Part shown: piece after piece, positions 38,256 through 49,725 of the stretch | Numbering within the stretch: the stretch's first letter is position 1 | Layout: the number at the start of each line of letters is the position of its first letter | Source of the DNA: Peromyscus leucopus | Lineage: Eukaryota > Chordata > Mammalia > Rodentia > Cricetidae | Assembly (NCBI RefSeq): GCF_004664715.2 | Contig: NC_051074.1 | Coordinates: 18,229,558 to 18,293,557, forward strand | Length of the DNA: 64,000 nucleotides | Direction of reading: 5' to 3' | The notes under the pieces: generated by a model | Told to the model about the DNA's origin: nothing | Seen by the model: only the letters and a program-made list of their open reading frames with translations | Database searches by the model: none | Made by a program: the position numbers and the translations under genes

Positions 38256-38784
38256 AATACAATGTCAGAGATATTAACTCCTCCTGTGACTCGGAGGCCT
38301 TAATTGAAAACGATTTGACAGGGAGGGCTAAGGAAGGGCCGTGTAGATACCTTACACATCAAGCTAAAGTTAATTTAACCTAAATGAATAAGGGTGCCGG
38401 GCATATGTTTTTTCCCCAGTGTGCTCTGAGCCATTCCTGCATCCCTGCCTGTGAGCGTGCAGAAACTTGCTTAAGCACTGAAGAAAGAAAAAGATGTAAG
38501 TGATGACTGTTTAGTAATGCCATGGCAGTGCACATGGGTTCCTGAAGAAGCCAGCTGTTCGTGTACTGCCATCAACCCAGGAGGACTTGTTCTAACATGC
38601 AAAGCGCCGAGTTACAGTGCTTTTCCATCTAGGGAAAGGTAGGTGCAAAAAGTGGCATGTGTGGCCACCAGCACACAAGAGCAAAACCCTTTTCAGATCT
38701 TGCTGAGCCTCTGGAGAACTGAAAAGCATCCCATTCTAAGAAAAGATGTTTTGAAATCAAGGGCTACTGCCACTCTGCTAATAG

Positions 38785-38785
<1 letters not shown>

Positions 38786-38828
<43 letters not shown>
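38786..38828 (+). repeat. (TG)n microsatellite 1
   Basis: About 21 uninterrupted TG units. (CA)n on the Efna5 transcript strand. Confidence 0.95.
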
Positions 38829-38829
<1 letters not shown>

Positions 38830-38882
38830 AGTGGAAGAAACCACGCTTGTCCCGGTAGATCCACCTAGTCTCTCTGCTGCTT

Positions 38883-38883
<1 letters not shown>

Positions 38884-38944
<61 letters not shown>
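38884..38944 (+). repeat. (TG)n microsatellite 2
   Basis: About 30 uninterrupted units, 55 bp after the first tract. Confidence 0.95.
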
Positions 38945-38945
<1 letters not shown>

Positions 38946-39163
38946 AGGGGGGCTCTTCATAATCTCCTGCTTCCCCACCTGTCCAAGTGAGTTTTCTGGT
39001 GGAATAGGCCCCTTGTCCAAAATGGCCATGCAAGAAGTCGGTGGGGGGGGGGGAGAAATATAATTCCATTTTGTATAAGGATAAATGCCGCTGGTATAGT
39101 CAGAGTACATCACAAGTATCTGCATGCCACCCAGCTCCTGCACAGTGCATGCTTCATGCCCCC

Positions 39164-39284
39164 CTGGGTGCAGCTACAGCAGGTTTCGAATGACTCCCAC
39201 AAAGAAAGCGCCAACCTCTATTTGGAAGGGTTTCGTGTGTATCTGCTGTCTGATTAACATAGCTTTATCAGCTTTGACTGACAT
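39164..39284. repeat. Unidentified local direct repeat, copy 2
   Basis: Same orientation as copy 1, offset 1020-1021 bp. It has a 9-bp tandem extension giving 'agctttatcagctttgac' where copy 1 has 'agctttgac'. One frame is open through most of the copy here but is shifted by one base in copy 1, so coding is unlikely. Confidence 0.9.
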
Positions 39285-39794
39285 TTGACAAACGTCATAC
39301 ACTTCTCTTCTTTCTGTCTGCAGCCAGGCCCCCATGCTCAGCCTCACACCCAGCAGCCTCAGCGGCCCGGTCAACTGCTGAACCCCTCGCTGGCATCTTT
39401 AATAGGCTTAAAATGTGAGAATTTGATGTGCCAAATGTTGCAGAAAGAAACACAACTCTTATGATCTTCTTTTTGCCTTAAATGTTCATCAGTGATTGAT
39501 CTGTTATCCTCTCCAAAAGAACCATCATTTGCCAGCTCATAAAGCGCCCCAAAGAGGTAACAAACAGCCAAACAGTCTTCAGTCAACCACCACCAACAAA
39601 AACAAAAACCAAAACCCCAGCACCCTTTAACTGTTCTCTGACCGTATTAGCTAGACCTTTATAATGTAATTTGGAAAAGTAGTTAACTTTCTAAAAAGCA
39701 GTTAACTTTAGAGAATGTTTTGAGCAGGAAAGGAATCACCAAACAGAACTCCCTGTAAATTTAGAACGGCTTTGAGAAGGAAGGCAAATTAAAT
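39285..39794. other. Unique intronic sequence
   Basis: No repeat recognised. The minus ORFs at 39174-39586 have no family features. Confidence 0.5.
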
Positions 39795-39796
39795 TC

Positions 39797-39822
39797 GGGG
39801 GGTGGGGGGGTAGGGGGGTGGG
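39797..39822 (+). repeat. G-rich tract with G-quadruplex pattern
   Basis: G6-T-G7-TA-G6-T-G3: four runs with loops of one or two bases. It lies at the 5' head of a B3-like element. Confidence 0.85.
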
Positions 39823-40015
39823 TCAGTGGGTAAAGGTACCTGCCACGGAGCCTGAAGACCTGAGTTAGGTCCCCAAGATCGTAGAGTGAAAGAAAGAAAT
39901 TGGCTCCTACAAGTTGTTTCTGGACCTCCCTATGCTCATCTTAGTGTCCCCTCCCCCCGACCCCCCTTCCCCAACACACACACATAAGTGCATAAATGGA
40001 AAAACAAAGCATAAG
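39815..40015 (+). repeat. B3-type SINE
   Basis: 'gggtcagtgggtaaaggtac', 'gaagacctgagttaggtccc' and 'ggctcctacaagttgtttct', followed by a CA-containing tail. Confidence 0.7.
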
Positions 40016-40084
40016 GATATATTGCATATCTGACTTACTCATTAAAACATGTTCCCTTCACACTTCTTAGTATACTTACTCCTC

Positions 40085-40215
40085 ACCCCTCAGAGCAGTA
40101 ACATGGAACTAAGGCTGTTCATTCCCACTTTGCAGATGAAGTAACTGAGGAGAAAAGAAACTCTGCAACTTGTTCTGGTCAACAGTTTTTTAACCTTCTA
40201 GTCACTATGTGAATG
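40085..40215 (-). repeat. MIR SINE (antisense)
   Basis: 'cattcccactttgcagatga', 'agtaactgaggagaaaagaa' and 'actctgcaacttgttctggt' are consistent with reverse-complement MIR. Confidence 0.65.
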
Positions 40216-43200
40216 GCCCTGCTTGGGGTATATTGTATTTCTCATTATAGTTAGCTGCAGGAAGCTAAGACCCAAACTTAATGCTCATTGAGGGTAAGAT
40301 ATTCTTAATATGTTTGTTTCTCTCATATTTTACATTTTTTTAAAATAGTTTTTATTTCGGCAGCCTCATGTGCTATTCTTAGTGAATAATTTAACTGATC
40401 ATTCAAAAGCTTTTGCTGAGCATTGTGGGCCAGCTAGAAAGTAATGGCAAACAAGGTCTAAATTGTGGTGCTCCCAGAATTCAGCCCCATCCTAGGGACA
40501 GAACCATGAACTTCTAATTACATTCTGCGGTGTGTAAGTGGGACCCTGACTACAGCCTTGGAGGTAAGAAAAGGCTTGCCAGAGTCAAAGCTTGCACAGG
40601 AGTATACTTTCTCTAGTTTTAGACATAAAGTTAGCAGAGACATTCTAGGTGTGTGGACAGCGAGAGAAACAGAGGCAGCGACGAGGAGGCATGTGCCTAC
40701 AGAGTGGGCTGCTAAAGTCGTTTTACAGGTACCAGCAACCACAGCTCTGAGGGAATATTTTATATGATGATTTTGTTGTACAGAAATGAGTACTGGAAAA
40801 ACCTTAATATGGATCAGTATCATGAATTATTTGCTCAGATTTTCAGAGAAACTAAGCCTAGAATTCCCTTCTACTTCACAAGCCAATTTAAAACATGTTT
40901 TTTGTTTTTTTTTTTTTAAGTGATCGAGTCCCTCTATGGAAGAGCAAGCATTTTAGGAGGTATCTTCTTTCTATTGCCTTGTCTTTTATGCATTAGAAAT
41001 TTTAATCACCCACCCTATTATCCAGGGGAAAACAGAATAATTTAGTCTTTCTTTGTAAACTTCAGAGTTTTGCTGATATTTTAATGAATCCATTCAAGAG
41101 CTTTCTCTTTTTACATTTGATTCTCTACAAAGGACTCTAAGTACAAGTCTTGATTTTTTTTAATGTTGACGAGATATGCTTTTTCATAAATGCACACTGA
41201 CAATTCTTTGTTGTTTGACCTAAGAAGCATTTCTCCTCTCACAATTACTTTGAATTAAGAAGGTTTTATTTTAAGAAATCAGTTGGAACATTTTTTTTAA
41301 TATTGCTCTGGATACAGAAAAAAAAAAAAAAGAAAGAAAGAAATGTTCGAGAGATCAATACAAAACCAGGACTACAGAGGTTGAAGTAGAGAGGGCCTTG
41401 AAGATCATTTATCATGCACCAATGTCGGACAGCTGAAAAGTTGTCACCTTACAGAGGTGGACTTGGTTGTCAAAGATCCCCAGATTTTCAAATGACAGCA
41501 CTAGACAAGACTATATCCCTGAATTCCTGGACAGAGGTGAAAATGTTCCCTCCAGGATCACCGTGAAGGAGACAACTGAAGACCTGGGAGCTGGGACTCT
41601 CTCTATAAAATCACCCGTGCAGAGAGTAGACGGAAGGTCATCAGAATGGCGGTGTCCTGCAGGGGGACCAGTTGAGGGAATCTCAGCTCCATGGTCAGAG
41701 GATCTGTTAAAAGTGATCCCTCAGTGAGCCGCACTGCCTGGAATTCCACTGAGGAGACATCACTTGAAAACAGCCCCTCACTAGAGCTTGCTAGTTTAGT
41801 GGCCATAACTGTCTGCTGTCTCTCAAACCTCACCATGGTGAGCCACATGGAACTACCGTCATTTCTTATTCTTTCTTCTACAGGCCTAGGAGCTGGCCGG
41901 CCATTAAGGAGCTGGCCGGCCATTCCAAAGGGAACTCATTTGGGTGCGGTTGTAACTTTTCTAGCTGCTAAGTTTTCTTGACTGAGAAAGGTCTACTATC
42001 TTACAGGAGGACTAATATTGTCAATAACAAATTACATGTGGGAATGACCCGTCGTAACAATCAGTAAGTATAGATTGGCTAATAACCCACAGAAGGATAA
42101 AAGCTAAATAATACCTAATGCTTTGAAAAGTGTCTGCTTTGTGATTTTGTTGACACTACCCTCGTGATAATGAGATCAGAATTATTTTTTTAAAAAAGAT
42201 ACTAAAGATGAATTTAAGAATTGGATCTTTCACCATGAAGCAAAGGATTATGGGCCCCATCCATTTCTGCTTCGTGTCTTCCATTATTGCCTGCTGACTA
42301 TTTCTGCTCATAAGGGACCGTGAACTATCCATGAGTGCAAAATGGATACAGTACAAATTGATTCAGCAACATCACACAGACATGTATGAATAATGAGGTT
42401 TGGTTGCAGTCTGTCACACAGCACGTGCATCAGCGTAACTGATTTATTGAAAACTTGAGTGAGTAGAGTCTCATTCTTAGAGAAGGTATCAGCTCTTCAT
42501 TTTTTTCTCCTCCTTTTTTTTTTCTTTTGTAAAGCAACAAATGTGAACAAACTAATACCCTTTGTCATTTAAAATGTGCCAGCTGAAACTGGCACACAGC
42601 TGACCTACTTCCAATATCTCAAATAAAAAAAAAAAAAAGGAGGAAAGGGAGGATAAATGATGCCACCATTATCATAAAACTTAAAGGCTCATCAGAGATG
42701 CTAATCAATTCCAAACACCCCAAGGAAAGCTGTGGTTCCTATGGGTGTCTATGAGAGTTCGAGGAATATACTTGTTGAAATGAGGGGAAATGAGCCTGTT
42801 AACTCCCTCCCCTTTTGAGCAATATAGGAGGATACGCTGCCTGAGAAACAGAAGAGCCCTTCCCACTCATTCCGTATCTGCCATGCAAATACTGCTGCAG
42901 ACAGGTGCAGCTGTCAAAACCAAGGGAACAGCAACAACCTCGGGCACAATGGTCCAGCCTTCCTGAACTGGCCCCTGTCCCTCTGGGTTCTCAGAGCAGG
43001 AGGAATTCCAAAGTCTGGCCACCTGCACATTTAAATGAAAAGAGGTAGGAATTAGAATAGGTGGTAACCACTACATCTTTCTGAATTCCCAGGTTCCAGG
43101 AGACCTTACAGTGAAAAACAAAAGATTTTTTATTAAAAACCAAAACAAACAAAACAAAGGATAGTTATCACAGGAGAGGAGAGATAAAGGTCTTAGTTAA

Positions 43201-43995
43201 AATGTCCATAATTGCAACATACAGTTGTAAGCAATTTTCATACGAAGCGAGGACTAAGCAGACACCTGTAGAGATGAAACTTGACTAAAAATACAAAGAG
43301 TGCTATTCTGTTGAGTTCTTTCAGGATTTCAAGGTACCATTTAGGATGTCATCGAGGGCAAGCTCCAAATAGCATCTTTGGGGATGCAGTCAATACATCC
43401 CTGAAGAGAGGTCTCACATGTCAGATATTAAATACAGAGAAAAGGACTCCACAGGTTGTAATCTAGGCAAGAGAGAACAGGGATAGCCGTTCCTCAGCTG
43501 AAGAAACAGGAACAGTTTACTGCTGCAGTATCGCTTCTGTGGGTCAAAAAGTGTTCCCTTTATACAGAAGAGCAAAAGATCCTATCATCACCCATTTAAA
43601 CAAAGTAGTATCTTAAATGTGAGTGGAGAAAATTAAGCCAATGTAGCAATAACTCGATTAGCCTACACAGTCAAGAATCAATTATTTAATATAAGCATTA
43701 AATAATATTTTTTAAAAGCATCTGTAATTTATTCACCGGCCCTAGGGATATCTTTGGAATCAAAGACAGCTTAGCAGAGTTCTGAAGTTCTCACCAAATA
43801 CTTGTGCATATTTTCTGAGCCTTGAAAGCAAACCAGCACTTTCTGCTTCGGGCTACACATGAACAGAATTCCAATGTGTCCTGCACGGGGCAACCTCTTG
43901 ACCAATTCTTTCCTGCAAGTCTTCAAAACATTTCTTTTGTGGAGAATGCGGTTAGTCCCTGAGGTCACTAAAATGTCGAGATACGCACACAAAGA
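40216..43995. other. Unique intronic sequence
   Basis: No transposable element recognised. It includes A-rich runs near 41320 and 42628, the 19-bp-period repeat at 41888-41924, and an 8-bp-arm inverted repeat (tgtgccag/ctggcaca) at 42575-42596. ORFs at 41467-41981 overlap on both strands and look random. Confidence 0.5.
41888..41924 (+). repeat. Tandem 19-bp duplication with GGCCGGCC
   Basis: 'aggagctggccggccatt' occurs twice with a period of 19. Each unit contains the 8-bp palindrome GGCCGGCC, rare in this AT-rich DNA. Confidence 0.9.
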
Positions 43996-44015
43996 GACAG
44001 ACAGACAGACAGACA

Positions 44016-44052
<37 letters not shown>
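43996..44052 (+). repeat. (GACA)n(CA)n compound microsatellite
   Basis: About six GACA units pass directly into about 16 CA units. Confidence 0.95.
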
Positions 44053-44056
<4 letters not shown>

Positions 44057-44198
44057 AACTATCTGAAACTGGCATGCTAAAGCTATTGTCTACACATCAG
44101 AGAATAAAGAGCAGACAGCATTCCCAAGAGGTATGGAAGAGAGACTCTATGTAGGAGGAAGACTGCGGAAGAAAAAAATCAGAAAGGACGAAAGAAAT

Positions 44199-44338
44199 CT
44201 GGGCACCGTGGCGCACACCTTTAATCCCAGCACTGGGGAAGCAGAGATGGGCAGATCTCTGCGAGTTCAAGGCCAGCTAGGGCTACATGCATAGACATTG
44301 TCTCAAAAACAAGCAAACAAACAAAACAAACAAAGGAA
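44199..44338 (+). repeat. B1 SINE
   Basis: 'gggcaccgtggcgcacacct', 'cactggggaagcagagatgg' and 'cattgtctcaaaaacaagca'. Confidence 0.9.
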
Positions 44339-44412
44339 TTAAAAAGGAAACCAGACAAGATGGGGAGAAAAGAGAAACAGTAAGTACCCTCTTGATTCTG
44401 TAGTATTAGGAC

Positions 44413-44535
44413 AGAAAGTGGGGTGTCATGACGCACACCTTTGATCCCTATGTTCAGGGAGGCAGAGACAGATGGGTCTTTCTGAGTGTAAGGCCAGCCT
44501 GGTTACATAGGGAGTCCCATGCCAGCCTGGGACTT
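44413..44535 (+). repeat. B1 SINE (diverged, 3' truncated)
   Basis: 'gtggggtgtcatgacgcaca', 'ttcagggaggcagagacaga' and 'aaggccagcctggttacata'. No A tail. Confidence 0.8.
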
Positions 44536-44623
44536 TTACTAGCATAATGTAAAAGTTTCAAGTTTGCTGGATGATAGACAAACAGCTGGACCCCTTCCTA
44601 CTCAATGAATCTTTGCCTTTTCC

Positions 44624-44645
44624 TTTTTTTTTTTTTTTTTTTTTT
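44624..44645 (+). repeat. T22 tract
   Basis: Uninterrupted T run following 'ctttgccttttcc'. Confidence 0.9.
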
Positions 44646-44900
44646 CAGGGCCAGGAAAATGTTTGTGGTAGGATTGGACCCGGAGAAGGAGTGAACTGAT
44701 CTGTTAGCTTTTTGTATTGGACCAGAAATAATATTGCCATACCTGCTTCCCATGGATTATGTTTAAAAGCCATAGACACTCACTGACTCTGTTTTTAGAC
44801 TGTTTTAGGGAACTGACTGGAACCAGGGCTCACTTTCACTGACTTGCACGTATTTTAAAAGCCAGGCTTAGTAGGGAAGAAAAAGTCAAAGAAATAATGG

Positions 44901-44946
44901 AGGATGAAGATGATGATGATGAGGAGGAGGAGCAGCAGCAGCAGCA
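44901..44946 (+). repeat. (GAT)n(GAG)n(CAG)n compound trinucleotide tract
   Basis: Units of GAT, then GAG, then CAG in one run. It gives poly-Asp/Glu or poly-Leu/Ile ORFs that are not genes. Confidence 0.9.
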
Positions 44947-45247
44947 AAGATAAAAATACCCAGCAAGATCCGAATGTGAACCTGTTACATGAGACAGCGT
45001 TACCTAGAATTCCTGCTTTGTAGCCAGAACTGGCACACTTCTCCAATAAGCAACTCAGTGGCCCCAGTTAAACCAAGTTCTATTCTCTGCTTCCCAGAGA
45101 CCCCCAAACCCATTCTTCAGGTTTATAGCGGCGTATACTTCTGTTATTATCGTGCCGAGATTCAAAACATCGATGAGCCTGAAGCTCATTCAGGGGAGTA
45201 AAGAGAACTACTGCATGAAGATTTGCCCTGGAGAGAGGACATGGCTG

Positions 45248-45362
45248 GTAGGAGACCCGGGTTCCACCCCTGTCCTGTCACTAACTTACAGTGCGACTCT
45301 GAGCGCGCCGCACTCTCTCCAGAGCTCCGTATTCTCTTCTATGAAGTGTGCTGAAATTAGAC
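45248..45362 (+). repeat. MIR SINE
   Basis: 'gggttccacccctgtcctgt', 'cactaacttacagtgcgact' and 'cgtattctcttctatgaagt' follow sense MIR. The middle has picked up an unusual 'gagcgcgccgc' CpG cluster. Confidence 0.65.
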
Positions 45363-45479
45363 CAAGAGACAGAGGCAGCTTGGGTTTTACAGTCTTTAAT
45401 TTTAGAGCAGCAAAAAAAAAAAAAGAAAGAAAGAAAGTTTTGCTCTAAAATATATCTAAAAGCATCCTTTAAAATATTT

Positions 45480-45712
45480 TTCAAGTATTTATTTAATGTG
45501 CATGAATGTTATGAGTGTTTTGTCTGCATGCACATCTGTGCACCAGATGCATGACTGGTACCCACAGAGGCCAGAAGAGGGTGTGGATCCACTGGAGCTG
45601 GAATTACAGATGGCTGGTAGACATCGCATAGGCACTGGGATTCAAAACTAGATTCTCCTCTGGAAGAGTAGTCATGGTTACTCTTTATAGCTAAGCCATC
45701 TCTCTGGTCCCC
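45480..45712 (-). repeat. B2 SINE (antisense)
   Basis: 'gttttgtctgcatgcacatc', 'gggattcaaaactagattct' and 'atagctaagccatctctctg'. Confidence 0.92.
45571..45584 (+). promoter_or_regulatory. CTCF-like motif within B2
   Basis: CCAGAAGAGGGTGT, same orientation as the motif at 34738. Confidence 0.4.
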
Positions 45713-48149
45713 AAGACTTTTGAGACATGACCTCAGTTTGGTCATTTCTCTAGCAAAATAAATGCCATAAAAATGTCACATATTACTAAACTAAACTAAA
45801 AAAAGTTGTAAGGTAATAGATAAAACAGCTCGTGTCCATTTCAAACCGTACACACCCCCTTTCTTTATACATACACACACCATAGAGCACCATTTACAAA
45901 TAAAGTTTTTTGTCATTGAACTTTAAAATTCTCATTTTCTTCAATGATAATTATTTCTCACATTATCAGAAGATGAGGATTTTAAAATTAAACTATTTTC
46001 AGGGGTATCTTCCAATGTTATACATATCCAATATTATATTATATTCCAATATTATACATATATATGTCCCTGCCAAACTGTGACAGAACTCACAGTCTAT
46101 GGGAGCACGCATGTAATTTACAAAATGCCCTCAAACAATTGAAATAAATACTTTTGAGATAAGAATAATTCTGGTAACGACAATGATAAACATGGGGCTA
46201 AAAGAAAAGCTATTGCTTGAACTAAGTCAAGGGAACTATGGCTAAGAACCGTCTTCTAATCCAATTTGAAATTCATTAAAAAGTACATTTTCAGACATGC
46301 TTTCATATTTCCCCTCTTTCCACCCAGTGCTCTGAACTTTAGTTGCTTGTAAAGATGATTTAAAGTTGCCAACATTGACATAAAGTCATAAAAATTACAT
46401 CCAGCAAGCCGTATCTGGGAATCGGACTATACGTCCCAGGAGGTATGGAGTACCTCACGTGAGATCAAGGCTTACTTAACAACATCATGGGGAGTAGGGC
46501 TAGAAGCATTAAGAAAACAATTTCAAAGCTCAGAAGAGCTTTTAGGAAATTTTAATATCAACCTTTAAACAAGAAGCGATGACGACAGAGAAGGATCATG
46601 GGCACATTACAGGGATTTTAAAAAAAAAAAAAAAGGCAGGAAAACAAGTCAGGCCTCCTCATACCATATCTTCCTCAGAAGCCCTGGCGGGTTCGGCTTC
46701 ACCCCAGCAATCTGGGAGTTATGAAGAAAGTCTGAAGACCCACTTCAAGAGGACGCGTCTCAGCACCTCTCACAACGCGGGGGGGCCCCTGCCCCATCAT
46801 CTGATGGGATGACACAGACCATGTTGCCCCTAGCCCAGAACAAACTAGAAAGAGCAGGAATGTACGTTTGGCCAGCCTTGGCGGCGGTACAGCTTCCAAA
46901 CTATTGTCTGTTTTTTCCTCAGGGGACAAATCTGACTCTCAGCCTTGCAGGGAAGGAAGGTATCACAGCAGATGCTGGGCACAGCTTCCCAGCTACACCT
47001 CTCTCATTTGGGGGCGGTGAACAGTTCGTTTCCTGCCACAGCGTCCCACGTGGACTCCAATAACTCAGCCCTGCGCTGCCCTGTGCCAGTTTAGTTAAAC
47101 TCACAGAGCCAAGTGGTACAAGAAAGAGAGTAGCCCATGGGCTCAAATTAACTCTCGGTCCCCAAGCGGCTAACCCTTACTCCATCGCAGAGAAAGGACT
47201 CTGAAGGAAAGCCAGATCCATCATGGCAGGAGGAGAATAAGTACTCTGAGTCCATGACTAGGGCTGCTGCCCTCCCCAGTGACACCAGGCATTCCCCGAG
47301 GCTGCGTCCGTCCGCAGCCATCCTAACTCCAGTTTTAATGTGAACTCCCTTCCCTTTTCTCTTCCTTTGTCCTTGAGACCAGCACTGAGCTCACTGGGGA
47401 AGCAGAGCCTAAGGGTTTACACCTGCGACCCAAACTTTCCATTCTGTGCGAGGTTTTATTATTACTATTTATTTTTTTTCTAAAGCAAAACAATTCAGAG
47501 GAAGTTTCCGAACCACTGCTTTTCCTTAGGCCAGTGGTCACCAACAGTGACAGCGGAGCTTTCAGTTTCAAATGTGACCCAAATTATGACTTCCACTACC
47601 CAGATTTCACCTTCACTTCCCAAAGAGTCCCTCCCCAGGCCATCTTTTCTTTTTCATGCTGGAGAGAGTGAACACCGCCAACATTTAAGCCTCTGAAGAA
47701 AATGGTTGAAGGTTACCTAAGAGGACCAGCCAATGTCATTTCCTCCTGTGCCCTGTTCTTACATGGTACACTAGAAGAATTCATATGGACCACGTAGTCT
47801 CGGGTAGCTCCTACAGGGCAGAACACCAGGCTGCCGCTGCTTTTCTCCCAAGACTCCACACAAATATTTGGCTTTGCTCACAGAGTATGAGCCAATGCGA
47901 CAGGGGAGCCAGGGTGGTGATCATGACATTCTGACACTTCCCGAGAATATAATCCAGCATCATCAAAATCAAGTAAACAGGGAGCTAAATAATGACTAAA
48001 GTTTCGATTCCAAGCAAACCTATCACAGCAGGAGAAATGTACTGAGGAGTGATGGTGATGCCCTTCACTCCAGTTCTGGGCATTTCAGTTTGCTTGAAAC
48101 TCATCTTTCATTCTGAACGTATTACTCTAGCGTATAAGGAATAAAAGGG
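45713..48149. other. Unique intronic sequence
   Basis: No transposable element recognised. 46020-46070 is an AT-rich patch with 'ccaatattat' twice. 46660-47320 is GC-richer. No supported ORF. Confidence 0.5.
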
Positions 48150-48242
48150 GCAAGTATGGCGGTATCTGCCTGTAATCCCAAGAATGTGAGTTCAAGGCCA
48201 ACCTTGGCTACACAAAAAGACTCTGTATCAATACAAAAAAAA
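48150..48242 (+). repeat. B1-related fragment
   Basis: 'gcggtatctgcctgtaatcc', 'gagttcaaggccaaccttgg', then 'ctctgtatcaatacaaaaaa'. Internally deleted B1-like SINE. Confidence 0.6.
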
Positions 48243-48245
48243 ATG

Positions 48246-48570
48246 GACTAGGGAGAAGCATCTATGGATTCAAGTATTTGCAGCTGAGGTGTAAGGACCA
48301 GAACCCACACAGAGGCCGGGGTCATGGCATCCTGCCTGTAATCCCAGGGCTGGAGAGGCAGAGGCCGGTGATGTCCAGGGCACACTGACTAGCTGGACTG
48401 GCACAGAAAGTAAGCTCTGGGTCCAGCGAGAGACCCTTCCTCAGGAAATGTACGTAGAGAGCAGTGGAGGAAGACACCCAATGTTAACCTTTAGCCTTCA
48501 CAGGTAAGCACACATGTGCATGTGCACTCACATGTGCAAACACATATACACAAGTGCACACCACACATAC
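48246..48570 (+). repeat. Composite rodent repeat, URR1-like (sense)
   Basis: 'gaaccagaacccacac'-like head (about 48298), 'gcctgtaatcccagggctgg', 'gggtccagcgagagaccctt' and 'gtggaggaagacacccaatg', ending in a CA-rich stretch. Sense version of the element at 1588-1926. Confidence 0.6.
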
Positions 48571-49092
48571 ACAAGAGTAAAAAGGGATGGGCGTACAAAA
48601 CAAGAAAAGGCAGCAAAGAATATACACAATCTGTGCAAGGCAGAGCAGAGCATCTTAAATAAAAAGGAAGGATAACCCCAATGGATACATCTATAACACA
48701 AGTCCCGCACCTAAGGTCTGGGAACATTGAAAAAGAGGGCACCGAAAGATTCAAAGAGTCAGAAGACCAGGAAATCTGCTATGATATTGTGTCTCCTGGA
48801 ACATCAAGAAGCTTCAATACCCAAGATATTTCACCTATATGGCTTCCAAAACAAGACATGACCAATGATGACATCAATGGGTATGCTAACATAGAAGGGG
48901 GATATCTCACGGGCCCCACCCCTAGACAAAGAGCTACTGTCAACTAAGGAATTCTGGGAGCAGGATAAATAGACTTCCCCAGGGATGAGATTCCCTAATT
49001 GGTTACCAAATACAAGTGGCCAGCCCTGAATCATATACATATAAGTAACGCTAAACGGACTCAGACTCAACAGGTTGTGTTTATATAGTTAG
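48571..49092. other. Unique intronic sequence
   Basis: No element recognised. The plus ORF at 48681-48947 (88 codons) has no recognised family. Confidence 0.45.

Positions 49093-49120
<28 letters not shown>
49093..49120 (+). repeat. (AC)n microsatellite
   Basis: Fourteen AC units, followed within 25 bp by an AT-rich stretch at about 49131-49180. Confidence 0.95.
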
Positions 49121-49123
<3 letters not shown>

Positions 49124-49306
49124 GCCTAACTATACCTATATATTTAACTATATAAATATACATATATATGTATATATAAAACAAAGAAAAAAGGCCATGA
49201 ATTTGAGAAGGAGCAATGGAGAGGGGGGGTCATGGGAAGGGTTAGAGGGAGGAAGAGGAAGAAGAAACAATGTAATTGTATTTTTTTTTTATTGGAAAAA
49301 AAAAGG

Positions 49307-49470
49307 CCGGGCGGTGGGGTGGCACACGCCTTTAATCCCAGCACTCGGGAGGCAGAGGCAGGTGGATCTCTTGATTCAAGGCCAGCCTGGTTTACAGAGC
49401 AGGATCCAGGACAGCTAGGGCTAGAGAGAGAAACCCTGTCTCACTAAACAAAAACAAAACAAAATGACAA
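49307..49470 (+). repeat. B1 SINE
   Basis: 'ggccgggcggtggggtggca', 'cactcgggaggcagaggcag' and 'agagagaaaccctgtctcac', with an A-rich tail. Confidence 0.93.
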
Positions 49471-49569
49471 AGGGAAGGCATTAAGGCTTCATGATGTCAG
49501 GCCGACAATGCCCGGTGTGTTCTAAGTCACTTGAACTTAACCCAGAACTCCAAACAACCCTGCTGTGAA

Positions 49570-49725
49570 GTGGGAAATCACTACCTCCCATTGCTGCCTC
49601 CTCATCTCTAACACGGACAAGAAAATGTGGTGCACTAGGAGGCAAGGAGCCCCCCTCTGGTCACCTAGCACCCAGGTGCAGAACTAAGGTCCTGCTCCAT
49701 AGCACTTCTCCTTACAGCAGAGCCC
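49570..49725 (-). repeat. MIR-like SINE (antisense, tentative)
   Basis: 'tcacctagcacccaggtgca', then 'gaactaaggtcctgctccat' and 'agcacttctcc', resemble the reverse-complement MIR head. The rest is too diverged for certainty. Confidence 0.4.

Noticed and set aside
38643..39143. Cys-Val-rich and Thr-His-rich ORFs
   Set aside because: Translations of the (TG)n and (CA)n tracts.
39164..39284. Short open frame through duplicated copy 2, suggesting a coding exon
   Set aside because: Copy 1 carries a one-base insertion that breaks the frame, and no splice sites or homologue are seen.
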